A stretch of 34,702 bases of DNA, taken from NCBI GenBank assembly GCA_029983675.1, contig JASBYY010000034.1:1-34702 (forward strand). Direction: 5' to 3'. The notes below the pieces were generated by a model that saw only the letters and a program-made list of their open reading frames with translations, made no database searches and was not told where the DNA came from. This stretch comes from Bacteroidales bacterium. GTDB taxonomy: Bacteria > Bacteroidota > Bacteroidia > Bacteroidales > F082. The translations under genes were made by a program, and so were the position numbers. Shown here piece by piece: positions 25,479 through 33,151 of this stretch (its first letter is position 1; each line of letters begins with the position of its first letter).

Positions 25479-26771
25479 ATGCTGATGGTTATGATAGACA
25501 AACGAACCCTTGAAATCACACTTTCCGAACAGGTGCAGGAATTGGCTGTCAAGGCCCAAATGCCACGCTGCAAGCGCAAGGAGGAGGACTTAGTGAACTT
25601 GAACAGCACGATGGCGCAGGTTGTTATCGGGGTGCGCCGTAGTGGAAAATCAACGCTATGTTTTAATGTGTTGCACCATTCCGGTGTCAAATACGCTTAC
25701 GTCAATTTTGACGATGAACGGTTAGAAGGGTTGACGGCAAAGGACCTGAATACCGTTTTGGAAGTGCTTTACAAAATCAATGGAGATTTTTCCCATTTGT
25801 TCTTAGACGAGATTCAAAATGTGAACGGATGGCATCTATTTGTCAACAGGATGCTTCGTCAAGGAATGAAAGTCATCCTAACCGGCTCCAATGCAAAACT
25901 GCTTAGCAGCGAGTTGGCAACGCACTTAACCGGTCGTCACAATCCCATCGAACTATTCCCTTTTTCCTTCAGCGAATACTGTACCTATAAAGGTATTGAC
26001 ACGACCACTCCCACCACCAAAGCCGAAGCATTGAAGCGAGACGCTTTCGATGTGTATCTGATGCAAGGAGGCTTCCCTGAGTTGCTTTCAGAGGGAAACA
26101 ACAAGCGGTATGTGGGGAATTTGGTTGACAGCATTATCCAACGCGACATACAGCAATGTTACAAGATCCGCTATTTTGCAGCATTCGAGCGCATGGCCCA
26201 ACATCTTATGAATGTCGCCCCAATAGTATTGGCTCTCACAGACCTGACCAAGACATTTGGCTTCGGGTCATCCCAAACGACGAACAACTATGTTAAGTAT
26301 CTCAAACAAGCGTACTTGCTGATAGGCTTGAGCAAATATGCAGCAAAAAGCAAACAAAGAGTTACTGACGAGAAGGTCTATACCGTCGATGTCGCCATCA
26401 TGGACAAACGCCCCGATGCCTTTGTTGGAGACAATCTCGGCTGGAGGTTAGAAACCGTGATATATATTGAATTGTGCCGTCGGGTGAAAGCTGATGGCCA
26501 TGATATTTATTACTATAAAAAGCATTCAAGGGCAAAAGAGGTGGATTTTGTCGTGTGCAAGGGCAATAAAGTGATTCAAATGTATCAAGTCGCCTACGAC
26601 ATCGCAAATGAAAAGACCCGTAAACGCGAGATAACATCTCTTGTGCAGGCTTCGCAATCTCTGAAATGCAAAGAACTGTATTTAATTACCGATTACGAAC
26701 GCGACACCATCCAATGCGAAAACTGTATCATCCATATCATTCCGGCATACGAATGGTTGTTGACCCCATAG
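25479..26771 (+). CDS. AAA-family ATPase with DUF4143 domain
   Basis: The protein has 430 residues. The AAA_14 part has Walker A GVRRSGKS at 51-58, Walker B HLFLDEIQNV around 106-115 and a sensor-like ILTGSNAKLL, then LTGRHNPIELFPFSFSEY. The C-terminal DUF4143 part includes YLMQGGFPELL, a winged-helix-like middle and a nuclease-fold-like end (LETVIYIELCRR, EVDFVV). The ExK expected of an active PD-(D/E)XK site is not seen after EVDFVV (it reads VIQMYQV), so nuclease activity is doubtful. The family is common and often multi-copy in Bacteroidetes, with unknown function. In-frame ATGs at 25485 and 25491 are alternative starts. It is monocistronic. Confidence 0.88.
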   Translation: MLMVMIDKRTLEITLSEQVQELAVKAQMPRCKRKEEDLVNLNSTMAQVVIGVRRSGKSTLCFNVLHHSGVKYAYVNFDDERLEGLTAKDLNTVLEVLYKINGDFSHLFLDEIQNVNGWHLFVNRMLRQGMKVILTGSNAKLLSSELATHLTGRHNPIELFPFSFSEYCTYKGIDTTTPTTKAEALKRDAFDVYLMQGGFPELLSEGNNKRYVGNLVDSIIQRDIQQCYKIRYFAAFERMAQHLMNVAPIVLALTDLTKTFGFGSSQTTNNYVKYLKQAYLLIGLSKYAAKSKQRVTDEKVYTVDVAIMDKRPDAFVGDNLGWRLETVIYIELCRRVKADGHDIYYYKKHSRAKEVDFVVCKGNKVIQMYQVAYDIANEKTRKREITSLVQASQSLKCKELYLITDYERDTIQCENCIIHIIPAYEWLLTP

Positions 26772-27196
26772 GCAATTGCAGGTAAAGGGTTTTTCTATTT
26801 GGATAGAAACTGATGGAGAGGATATTACATCGTTTTCCGCCAATGAAAAAATGCCATTAAGTCCCAATATGACCAAGAAGCAGTTTTAAGTTCCTACAAC
26901 AAAGTTATTATCCAATTATTCGAGGTTTTTCCTTTGTTTTCGGTTGATTTGATGCACTGCATTGGCTCCGCCCATCGTCCAGATCAGGATACAGTCATGC
27001 TGCTGTCATGCCGGACCAGATCTGGCATCTCTTCAACATCTCCTCACCATCAGAAATAATCCAATAGAAGCATTATCCTCAAATGGAGATCCTGCACTTG
27101 ATACGGAACGACCTAGCACGGAGTGGATCCAGCCCGAAATAATCCAAATAAGTTTCTTAGTAATGGCAAACCGATAATTCAAACCAACAAAATCAC
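26772..27196. other. Gene-free stretch with degenerate palindromic repeats
   Basis: I see no gene. The second half (about 26960-27140) carries diverged copies of the repeat family seen at 13434-14114. One is a hairpin at 27008-27028, and another stretch around 27088-27135 resembles the 66-bp repeat (GCACTTGATACGGAACGAC). Confidence 0.5.
27008..27028 (-). repeat. Hairpin repeat, same family as 13789-13809
   Basis: An 8-bp stem (27008-27015 with 27021-27028, one G-T pair) surrounds a 5-nt loop, again preceded by GTC on the plus strand. Confidence 0.55.
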
Positions 27197-27204
27197 TACC
27201 TTTG
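27197..27204 (+). promoter_or_regulatory. -7 element for leuS
   Basis: TACCTTTG matches TAnnTTTG and lies 30 bases before the leuS ATG. Confidence 0.6.
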
Positions 27205-27234
27205 CAGTTTGTTTACACAGAAAAACACTGACTT

Positions 27235-30200
27235 ATGGACTATAACTTTTCCGAAATCGAAAAAAAATGGCAGCAATATTGGCGTGATAACAAGGTTTAC
27301 AAAGTCGAAATCGACCGCGACAAGCCGAAATTCTACGTACTTGACATGTTTCCGTATCCATCGGGAGCCGGGTTGCATGTAGGTCATCCTCTCGGTTATA
27401 TCGCTTCCGACATCTATGCACGTTACAAACGCCTGAAAGGATTCAACGTGTTACACCCCATGGGCTACGATGCCTACGGTCTTCCTGCCGAGCAGTATGC
27501 CATTCAAACGGGGACACACCCTGCCATCACGACGGAAAAGAACCTCAACCGTTACCGCGAGCAGATGGACAAAATCGGTTTCAGCTACGACTGGGACCGC
27601 GAGCTGCGCACCTGCGACCCGAAATACTACAAATGGACGCAATGGACATTCCTTCAGCTGTTTAATTCGTATTATTGCAATCAGGCACGGCAAGCACGTC
27701 CCATCGCCGAGCTGGTAGAGGTATTTAAGCAACAAGGCACCGAAGGCTTGGACCTCGCCTGCACCAAGCCCATGCAGTTTACTGCCGCCGAATGGAATGC
27801 GATGAACGAAAAGCAACAGCAGGAAACGCTGATGAACTACCGTCTCGCCTACTTGGCCGATACCGTGGTCAACTGGTGCGCCGAATTGGGCACCGTCCTC
27901 GCCAACGATGAAGTAGCGGAGGGCCTTTCGATTCGCGGCGGTTTCCCCGTAGTACGTAAATCCATGAAGCAATGGCTACTACGCATCACGGCTTACGCTG
28001 ATCGCTTGCTCGAAGGTCTCGACACCATCGACTGGAGCGAGTCGGTGAAAGACGTGCAGCGCAACTGGATTGGCAAATCCATGGGCGCCTCGGTGCATTT
28101 TGCCGTTGAAGGCAAGGACATCGACCTCGAAGTGTTCACTACCCGTGCCGACACTTTGTTTGGCACAACCTTTATGGTTTTGGCCCCCGAGCATGACTTG
28201 GTGCCGGAAATCACCACCGACGCGCAACGTTCCGAAGTGGACGACTACATCCTCCGCACCAAAAACCGTTCGGAACGCGAGCGCATAGCCGAAGTGAGAA
28301 AGGTCAGCGGCGTGTTCACGGGTGCCTACGGCATCAACCCCATCACCGGTGCCAAGCTCCCCATTTGGATTGCTGACTATGTCCTCACAGGCTACGGCAC
28401 AGGAGCCATCATGGCCGTCCCTGCCCACGACAGCCGCGACTTCGCCTTCGCCCGGCATTTCAACCTGCCTATTGTCCAAGTGGTGAAAAAGCCCGGAACG
28501 GAAGCTACCGATCCCGCCACATGGGAAGAGAGTTTCGATGCCAAGGACGGCGTGTTGGTCAACTCCGGCTTCTTGGACGGTCTGACTGTGAAACAAGCCA
28601 TTGCACGCATGATCGAAGCGTTGGAAAAGAAAAACGTAGGCACCGGAAAGACCAACTACCGCCTCCGCGACGCCATCTTCAGCCGCCAGCGTTACTGGGG
28701 CGAGCCTTTCCCCATCTATTACAAAGACGGCATGCCCTATGCCATGGACGAATCGAAGCTGCCCTTGCAACTGCCCAGCATCAACGCCTACGAGCCTACC
28801 GCCACCGGCGAGCCGCCCTTGGCGCGCGCCGAAGGCTGGGTGACCGAAGAAGGGCATCCCATCGAGACCAACACCATGCCTGGTTTTGCAGGATCGAGTG
28901 GCTACTACCTCCGCTATATGGATCCCCAGAATGACAAAGAATACTTCAGCCACGAAGCCAACGACTATTGGCAGCAGGTTGACCTGTACATCGGAGGAGC
29001 AGAACATGCCACCGGCCACCTTATTTATAGCCGTTTCTGGAATAAATTCTTGTTCGACCTCGGTCTGGCTTGCAAGGACGAACCTTTCCAGCGCATGATC
29101 AACCAAGGCATGATACAAGGCCGCTCCAGCATGGTCTATCGCGCCAATTTTGAAAAGATGGCCGAATACACTGTCTGGAAGTGCATCAAAGACAAACGGC
29201 TCGGCGTCGAGTTCGTCAAGAATTTCCGCGATGGCCGCCGCGAGTTCGACTTTTTCTGTCCCGAAAAAGGCATCATCATCGAGACCAAGCGTGTGGGCAA
29301 CCTTGAAAAACTTGCCGAAGCCTACGAAAAGTACGCTGAATCCAAAGGCTACCGCATCCTGATGATTCCCATCCGTGCCGTGTTAGAAGACCCCGAAAGG
29401 ATAGAACAAAAAATCAAAGACATGATAGCCGGCAAGGAAGTCGTTGCCTTTGAAGAAGGCAAGGCATTCACGCCGTTCCCGCTTTTCGTCTCGAAAAATG
29501 TGGAAGGCCGCGAATATTACTGCGATGTCATCCGTGCCGACATCAGCCTTGTGCAAAACGATGTGCTCGACATCAACGGTTTCAGAGCTTGGCAGCCACA
29601 TTTCGCCGATGCGCAGTTTATCCTCGAAGACGGGAAATATGTATGTGGCGTTGAAATCGAGAAAATGTCGAAATCGAAATACAACGTACAGAACCCCGAT
29701 GACCTTGTGGAGCGTTACGGTGCCGATACCCTGAGGCTTTACGAGATGTTCTTAGGACCATTGGAGCAATCCAAGCCTTGGGACACACAGGGCATCGAAG
29801 GCACGTTCCGCTTTGTCAGAAAGTTCTGGCGGCTGTTTCACGATAACAACAACGTGTTCAACGTCAGTGAAGAAAAAGCTACTGCCGACGAATTGAAAAG
29901 CCTGCACAAGCTGATACGCAAAGAGGAGGACGACATCGAACGCTTCTCGTTCAACACCGTGGTCTCCGCCTTCATGATCTGCGTCAACGAGCTTTCCGAC
30001 TTGAACTGCAACAAGCGCGAGATCCTTGAGCCGCTCACCATTCTGATCTCTCCTTACGCTCCCCATATCGCCGAAGAGTTGTGGCATTTGTTAGGACACG
30101 ACAGTTCTGTCGTCACGGCACAATTCCCAGTTTTCGACACAAGCAAGGTGGTAGAGAACAGCTTCAACTATCCGGTTTCGTTCAATGGCAAGACCCGTTT

Positions 30201-30348
30201 CAATATGGAGTTGCCCCTCGACCTAAGTGCCGAGCAAGTGCAACAAGCCGTGGTCTCAGCCCCTGAAGCCGCTAAATGGATGGAAGGAAAACAAATCCGC
30301 AAGGTGATTTTCGTGCCGAAGAAGATCATTAATATCGTCATCGGCTAA
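27235..30348 (+). CDS. leuS: Leucyl-tRNA synthetase with DUF559-like insert
   Basis: LeuRS charges tRNA-Leu with leucine. The HIGH motif is HVGH at 48-51 and the KMSKS motif is at 810-814. The editing domain keeps its Thr-rich TTRADT at 302-307 and the HDSRD at 398-402. At 1037 residues it is about 100 longer than the roughly 940 I expect for Bacteroides. The excess lies at about 640-742, after NQGMIQGRSSMVYR and before the segment leading to KMSKS. This insert reads like a DUF559 domain: AEYTVWKCIKDKRLGVEF, then EFDFFCPEKGIIIETK with D672, E683 and K685, then KGYRILMIPI and an EDPERIEQKI helix. The insertion point is near the leucine-specific domain. The gene is single and followed by a terminator shared with pth. 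Confidence 0.95.
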   Translation: MDYNFSEIEKKWQQYWRDNKVYKVEIDRDKPKFYVLDMFPYPSGAGLHVGHPLGYIASDIYARYKRLKGFNVLHPMGYDAYGLPAEQYAIQTGTHPAITTEKNLNRYREQMDKIGFSYDWDRELRTCDPKYYKWTQWTFLQLFNSYYCNQARQARPIAELVEVFKQQGTEGLDLACTKPMQFTAAEWNAMNEKQQQETLMNYRLAYLADTVVNWCAELGTVLANDEVAEGLSIRGGFPVVRKSMKQWLLRITAYADRLLEGLDTIDWSESVKDVQRNWIGKSMGASVHFAVEGKDIDLEVFTTRADTLFGTTFMVLAPEHDLVPEITTDAQRSEVDDYILRTKNRSERERIAEVRKVSGVFTGAYGINPITGAKLPIWIADYVLTGYGTGAIMAVPAHDSRDFAFARHFNLPIVQVVKKPGTEATDPATWEESFDAKDGVLVNSGFLDGLTVKQAIARMIEALEKKNVGTGKTNYRLRDAIFSRQRYWGEPFPIYYKDGMPYAMDESKLPLQLPSINAYEPTATGEPPLARAEGWVTEEGHPIETNTMPGFAGSSGYYLRYMDPQNDKEYFSHEANDYWQQVDLYIGGAEHATGHLIYSRFWNKFLFDLGLACKDEPFQRMINQGMIQGRSSMVYRANFEKMAEYTVWKCIKDKRLGVEFVKNFRDGRREFDFFCPEKGIIIETKRVGNLEKLAEAYEKYAESKGYRILMIPIRAVLEDPERIEQKIKDMIAGKEVVAFEEGKAFTPFPLFVSKNVEGREYYCDVIRADISLVQNDVLDINGFRAWQPHFADAQFILEDGKYVCGVEIEKMSKSKYNVQNPDDLVERYGADTLRLYEMFLGPLEQSKPWDTQGIEGTFRFVRKFWRLFHDNNNVFNVSEEKATADELKSLHKLIRKEEDDIERFSFNTVVSAFMICVNELSDLNCNKREILEPLTILISPYAPHIAEELWHLLGHDSSVVTAQFPVFDTSKVVENSFNYPVSFNGKTRFNMELPLDLSAEQVQQAVVSAPEAAKWMEGKQIRKVIFVPKKIINIVIG
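29152..29460 (+). other. DUF559-like nuclease-fold domain inserted in leuS
   Basis: This encodes roughly residues 640-742 of LeuRS. The pattern is that of free-standing DUF559 proteins, which are related to very-short-patch repair nucleases: W-K-x-hydrophobic-(R/K)-(D/N)-(K/R)-x-LG, DFxCPE, hydrophobic strand with E-x-K, GYRhLxh, and a final helix. The reading frame continues without a break on both sides, so it is a true in-frame insert and not a separate gene. Confidence 0.75.
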
Positions 30349-30414
30349 GCTCGGACAAGCATCGTTTTTGAACAATGCCCCAAGAGAAGCCTCTTGCTTC
30401 TCCCGGCGATAGTA

Positions 30415-30457
30415 AAAAGGATTTCCTAACGCTTACATCCGTTTAGGAATCTTTTTT
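30415..30457. terminator. Bidirectional terminator between leuS and pth
   Basis: A stem of nine pairs (30420-30429 with 30443-30451, one bulged T) has a 13-nt loop, a T-run after it and an A-run before it. Its end touches the stop codon of pth. Confidence 0.7.
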
Positions 30458-31020
30458 CATTGGTTATTGTACTGATTCATCGTGCGATCGGCACCTTGGG
30501 TGACAAAGCTTTTTATGATTTCTACCGCCACATCGGCACGTGGATCTACGATAGGCGTTTCGCTGGGTTTCCATTTGCCAAGGACGAAATCGACTTGCCT
30601 GCCGCGTGGGAAATCGTTACCAATGCCGAAGCGCAGACGGCAGAACGCCTCGGTGCCTAACTTTTCGATGATGTCGGTCAGGCCATTGTGACCGCCCGCC
30701 GCACCCTGCTTCTTCATGCGCAATACGCCCAATGGCAAGGCGATGTCATCGTTGACAATCAGCAAGTTCGACAAGGGTATTTTTTCTTGGCGCAGCCAGT
30801 ACTGGACAGCCTTTCCGCTGAGGTTCATAAAAGTGGTGGGCTTGATGACCAGCAAGGTCTTCCCTTTGTACTTCATTTCGGAGACCTGCGCCAATCGACT
30901 TGTTGTAAACGAAGCGCCGAGGTCGGCAGCCAAACGGTCGGCAATCTTAAACCCGATGTTGTGCCGGGTTTCATCATACTCTGCTCCGATATTGCCAAGA
31001 CAAGCGATAAGAAATTTCAT
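30457..31020 (-). CDS. pth: Peptidyl-tRNA hydrolase
   Basis: Pth frees tRNA from peptidyl-tRNA that has dropped off the ribosome. The protein has 187 residues. It starts MKFLIACLGNIGAEYDETRHNIGF with the catalytic His in ETRHNIGF. PTTFMNLSGKAV, LLIVNDDIALPLG, GGHNGLTDI and RLRFGIGNDFPRG are the other family blocks. The ATG at 31020 matches homologues. An in-frame ATG at 31074 lies nearer the -7 element at 31096-31103 and would add 18 residues. rplY and prs lie upstream on the same strand, a common order, but a terminator separates rplY from pth. Confidence 0.95.
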   Translation of the reverse strand: MKFLIACLGNIGAEYDETRHNIGFKIADRLAADLGASFTTSRLAQVSEMKYKGKTLLVIKPTTFMNLSGKAVQYWLRQEKIPLSNLLIVNDDIALPLGVLRMKKQGAAGGHNGLTDIIEKLGTEAFCRLRFGIGNDFPRGRQVDFVLGKWKPSETPIVDPRADVAVEIIKSFVTQGADRTMNQYNNQ

Positions 31021-31095
31021 TTCGTCAGGTATTGTGGGTCTGCTTTTGCAGAAAAGTCGCTCGAAAAGTGACATCGATAGTGCATTAACAAGTTG

Positions 31096-31103
31096 CAAAA
31101 ATA
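31096..31103 (-). promoter_or_regulatory. -7 element for pth
   Basis: TATTTTTG on the minus strand matches TAnnTTTG. It sits between the rplY terminator and pth, so pth can be transcribed on its own. Confidence 0.5.
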
Positions 31104-31135
31104 GCTCAATTTCATATTATCTCGCTAATCGCCAA

Positions 31136-31164
31136 TAAAAAAGCCGTCTATGCGACGGCTTTTC
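31136..31164 (-). terminator. Terminator after rplY
   Basis: A perfect 6-bp GC-rich stem (31143-31148 with 31154-31159), extended by A/T pairs, surrounds TATGC. A T-run follows on the minus strand. Confidence 0.8.
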
Positions 31165-31185
31165 GTATCAGATAGAAGTTCAAGG

Positions 31186-31788
31186 TTATTCTGCGGCTGG
31201 TGCAGCAGCCTCTTCGGATTCTTCTTCGGTTGCAGCTGCATCGGTACCACGGGAAGCGCGAACAGCAATGATGACAGATGTTCCGGCAGCAACGGTCGAA
31301 ATATTATCAATTGCGAGGTCCTTCACTTTCACCGCATCGCCAATATTGAGCTTGCTGATATTGACTGTAACTTCTTCAGGCATATCCTTGGCCAAGCCAG
31401 ACACCATGACTTTGCGCATGCGCTGGTCGAGTTTACCGCCACGCATAACACCGGGAGCCTGACCTTCGATCTTCACAGGCAGCAACACCGTAATAGGCTT
31501 GTCTTCATGGACAAACAAAAAGTCGGCATGAAGCACCTCATCGGTAATCGGGTGATACTGAATGTCCTGAAGGATGGTGTTGTACGATTTTCCACCGATT
31601 GTGAAGTTGATGATGAAGCATTCCGGGGTGAACAGGATCTTCTTGAAATTCTTGGCTTCTGTAGCAAAGTGGATCTGATCCTTGCCGCCGTACATGACGC
31701 ATGGCACCATTTCGGCTTTGCGTAAAGCCTTAGCATCTTTTTTCCCTACGTTCTCGCGAAGAGAACCGCTCAATGATACTGTTTTCAT
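31186..31788 (-). CDS. rplY: Ribosomal protein bL25 (Ctc type)
   Basis: The protein has 200 residues, the long Ctc form with two beta domains. It binds 5S rRNA in the large subunit. The N-terminus (MKTVSLSGSLRENVGKKDAK) and VPCVMYGG are typical. HADFLFVHEDKPITVLLPVK marks the middle and VMVSGLAKDMPEEVTVNISKLNIGD, of which part is shown, opens the second domain. The tail after about residue 180 is a low-complexity Ala/Glu stretch (TEEESEEAAAPAAE), usual for the family in this phylum. It lies 87 bases after prs, a common pairing. Confidence 0.95.
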   Translation of the reverse strand: MKTVSLSGSLRENVGKKDAKALRKAEMVPCVMYGGKDQIHFATEAKNFKKILFTPECFIINFTIGGKSYNTILQDIQYHPITDEVLHADFLFVHEDKPITVLLPVKIEGQAPGVMRGGKLDQRMRKVMVSGLAKDMPEEVTVNISKLNIGDAVKVKDLAIDNISTVAAGTSVIIAVRASRGTDAAATEEESEEAAAPAAE

Positions 31789-31875
31789 AATTTGAATTCG
31801 ATTAAATTAATATTGTTAATAATAAAAGAAAAGGTCTGTTTTGTAGCAGATTGTAAATCTCTATTTTTCAATAAA

Positions 31876-32811
31876 TTAAACAAATAACGAACTAATGGAT
31901 TCGTAGGACTCCACGCGGTGAATGGTCTCGGCAAAAAGGTTCGCCGTAGTGACCACCTTGATCTTCTTGGAGGCATTCTCTGCCAACGGAATAGAGTCGG
32001 TGACGACTACTTCGTTGAACACTGAATTGTCGATGCGTTCCATGGCGGGGCCGCTGAAAACGGCGTGGGTGGCAAAAGCGCGAACGCTACGTGCTCCTTT
32101 TTCCATGATAAGTTCGCCTGCCTTGCAAATGGTGCCGGCAGTGTCGATGATGTCGTCAATAAGGATGACGTCCTTGCCTTCCACATCGCCGATGAGGGTC
32201 ATGCTGGCCACCACATTGGCGCGTGCACGTTGTTTGTGACAGATGGCGAGGTCGGTGCCAAGGCGTTTGGCGTAGGCCGAAGCACGTTTCGAGCCTCCGA
32301 TGTCGGGCGAAGCCATCAAAAGGTTATCCAGGTTCAGGTCCTTGATGTAGTCGAAGAACAAGGTTGAGGCATACAGTGCATCGACGGGAATGTCGAAGAA
32401 GCCCTGGATCTGGTCGGCGTGAAGGTCGAGCGTGATGACACGGTTGACACCGGCGGCAGCCAGCAGGTTGGCAACCAGCTTCGAACCAATGCTGACACGG
32501 GGCTGGTCCTTACGGTCCTGACGCGCCCATCCGAAATACGGAATGACAGCAATGACTTTGTGCGCCGAGGCGCGTTTTGCCGCATCAATCATGAGCAAAA
32601 GCTCCATCAGGTTATCGGCAGTCGGCATGGTGGATTGCACGATAAACACGTGGTGTCCTCTGATGCTTTCTTCAAATGAAGGCTGAAATTCGTGATCGGA
32701 AAACTCCGTCACGACGGATTTTCCGAGCGAGGTGCCGTAGGCATGTGCGATCTTTTCGCCCAAATCCCTGGTGGCCCTGCCTGCAAAAATGGAAACGTAT
32801 TTCTGTGACAT
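31876..32811 (-). CDS. prs: Ribose-phosphate pyrophosphokinase
   Basis: Prs makes PRPP from ribose 5-phosphate and ATP, the precursor for purines, pyrimidines, His, Trp and NAD. The protein has 311 residues. Signatures are IFAGRATRDLGEKIA, EFSDHEFQPSFEESIRG, PYFGWARQDRKDQPR (catalytic flap), TLDLHADQIQGFFDIPVD and the PRPP-binding VILIDDIIDTAGT. The frame extends to 32880, but the ATG at 32811 gives the usual MSQKYVSIF start and lies 33 bases after a -7 element at 32845-32852. rplY follows and is probably co-transcribed. Confidence 0.96.
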   Translation of the reverse strand: MSQKYVSIFAGRATRDLGEKIAHAYGTSLGKSVVTEFSDHEFQPSFEESIRGHHVFIVQSTMPTADNLMELLLMIDAAKRASAHKVIAVIPYFGWARQDRKDQPRVSIGSKLVANLLAAAGVNRVITLDLHADQIQGFFDIPVDALYASTLFFDYIKDLNLDNLLMASPDIGGSKRASAYAKRLGTDLAICHKQRARANVVASMTLIGDVEGKDVILIDDIIDTAGTICKAGELIMEKGARSVRAFATHAVFSGPAMERIDNSVFNEVVVTDSIPLAENASKKIKVVTTANLFAETIHRVESYESISSLFV

Positions 32812-32844
32812 AACCTTATGAATAATGCTTCTTATTTCAAACTG

Positions 32845-32852
32845 CAAAAGTA
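32845..32852 (-). promoter_or_regulatory. -7 element for prs-rplY
   Basis: TACTTTTG on the minus strand matches TAnnTTTG. It is divergent from the tRNA promoter about 110 bases away. Confidence 0.6.
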
Positions 32853-32956
32853 GGCATTTGATCTGATTGGACAGATTCAAAATCTGATTTTATTGAAAAA
32901 AAATGTGTTTTTCTATTTTTTTTGACATGAAATGTAGCTGTGCAAGAAAAAAAGCG

Positions 32957-32964
32957 TACTTTTG
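32957..32964 (+). promoter_or_regulatory. -7 element for tRNA-Leu
   Basis: TACTTTTG matches TAnnTTTG. A TTTG at 32931-32934 lies 22 bases upstream and could be the -33 element. Confidence 0.6.
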
Positions 32965-32989
32965 CAGCCTCGTTCTACGGAACGGCCAT

Positions 32990-33073
32990 GCCGAAGTGGC
33001 GGAATAGGTAGACGCGTCGGTCTCAAAAACCGATGAGGTTAAACTCGTGCCGGTTCGATTCCGGCCTTCGGTA
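32990..33073 (+). tRNA. tRNA-Leu (anticodon CAA)
   Basis: This is an 84-nt class II tRNA. The acceptor stem pairs 32990-32996 with 33066-33072, where the first pair is G-U, and A33073 is the discriminator base expected for leucine. The anticodon stem (33017-33021 with 33029-33033) holds the loop CTCAAAA, giving CAA at 33024-33026, which reads UUG. A long variable arm (GAGGTTAAACTC) and a T arm with GGTTCGATTCC follow. CCA is not encoded. A terminator follows at once. Confidence 0.95.
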
Positions 33074-33079
33074 CGAATA

Positions 33080-33120
33080 AAGAGTCTCGATGGCAACAAC
33101 CGAGGCTCTTTTCTTTTTTT
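33080..33120 (+). terminator. Terminator after tRNA-Leu
   Basis: A 10-bp stem (33080-33089 with 33101-33110, one G-T pair) has an 11-nt loop and is followed by a long T-rich run. Confidence 0.8.
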
Positions 33121-33139
33121 CGCCTTTCAAATAAAATAC

Positions 33140-33147
33140 TACTTTTG
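33140..33147 (+). promoter_or_regulatory. -7 element for rlmN
   Basis: TACTTTTG matches TAnnTTTG and ends only 4 bases before the rlmN ATG. The transcript would start at or next to the start codon. Confidence 0.5.
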
Positions 33148-33151
33148 TGCC

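Noticed and set aside
26772..26888. Short plus-strand open frame right after the DUF4143 ATPase ending near 26888
   Set aside because: It has no start codon that gives a sensible protein and no recognisable similarity; it may be chance.
27979..29118. 379-codon antisense frame inside leuS; similar long antisense frames at 16116-17153 and 10890-11639
   Set aside because: Each mirrors a well-supported gene on the other strand and has no family resemblance.
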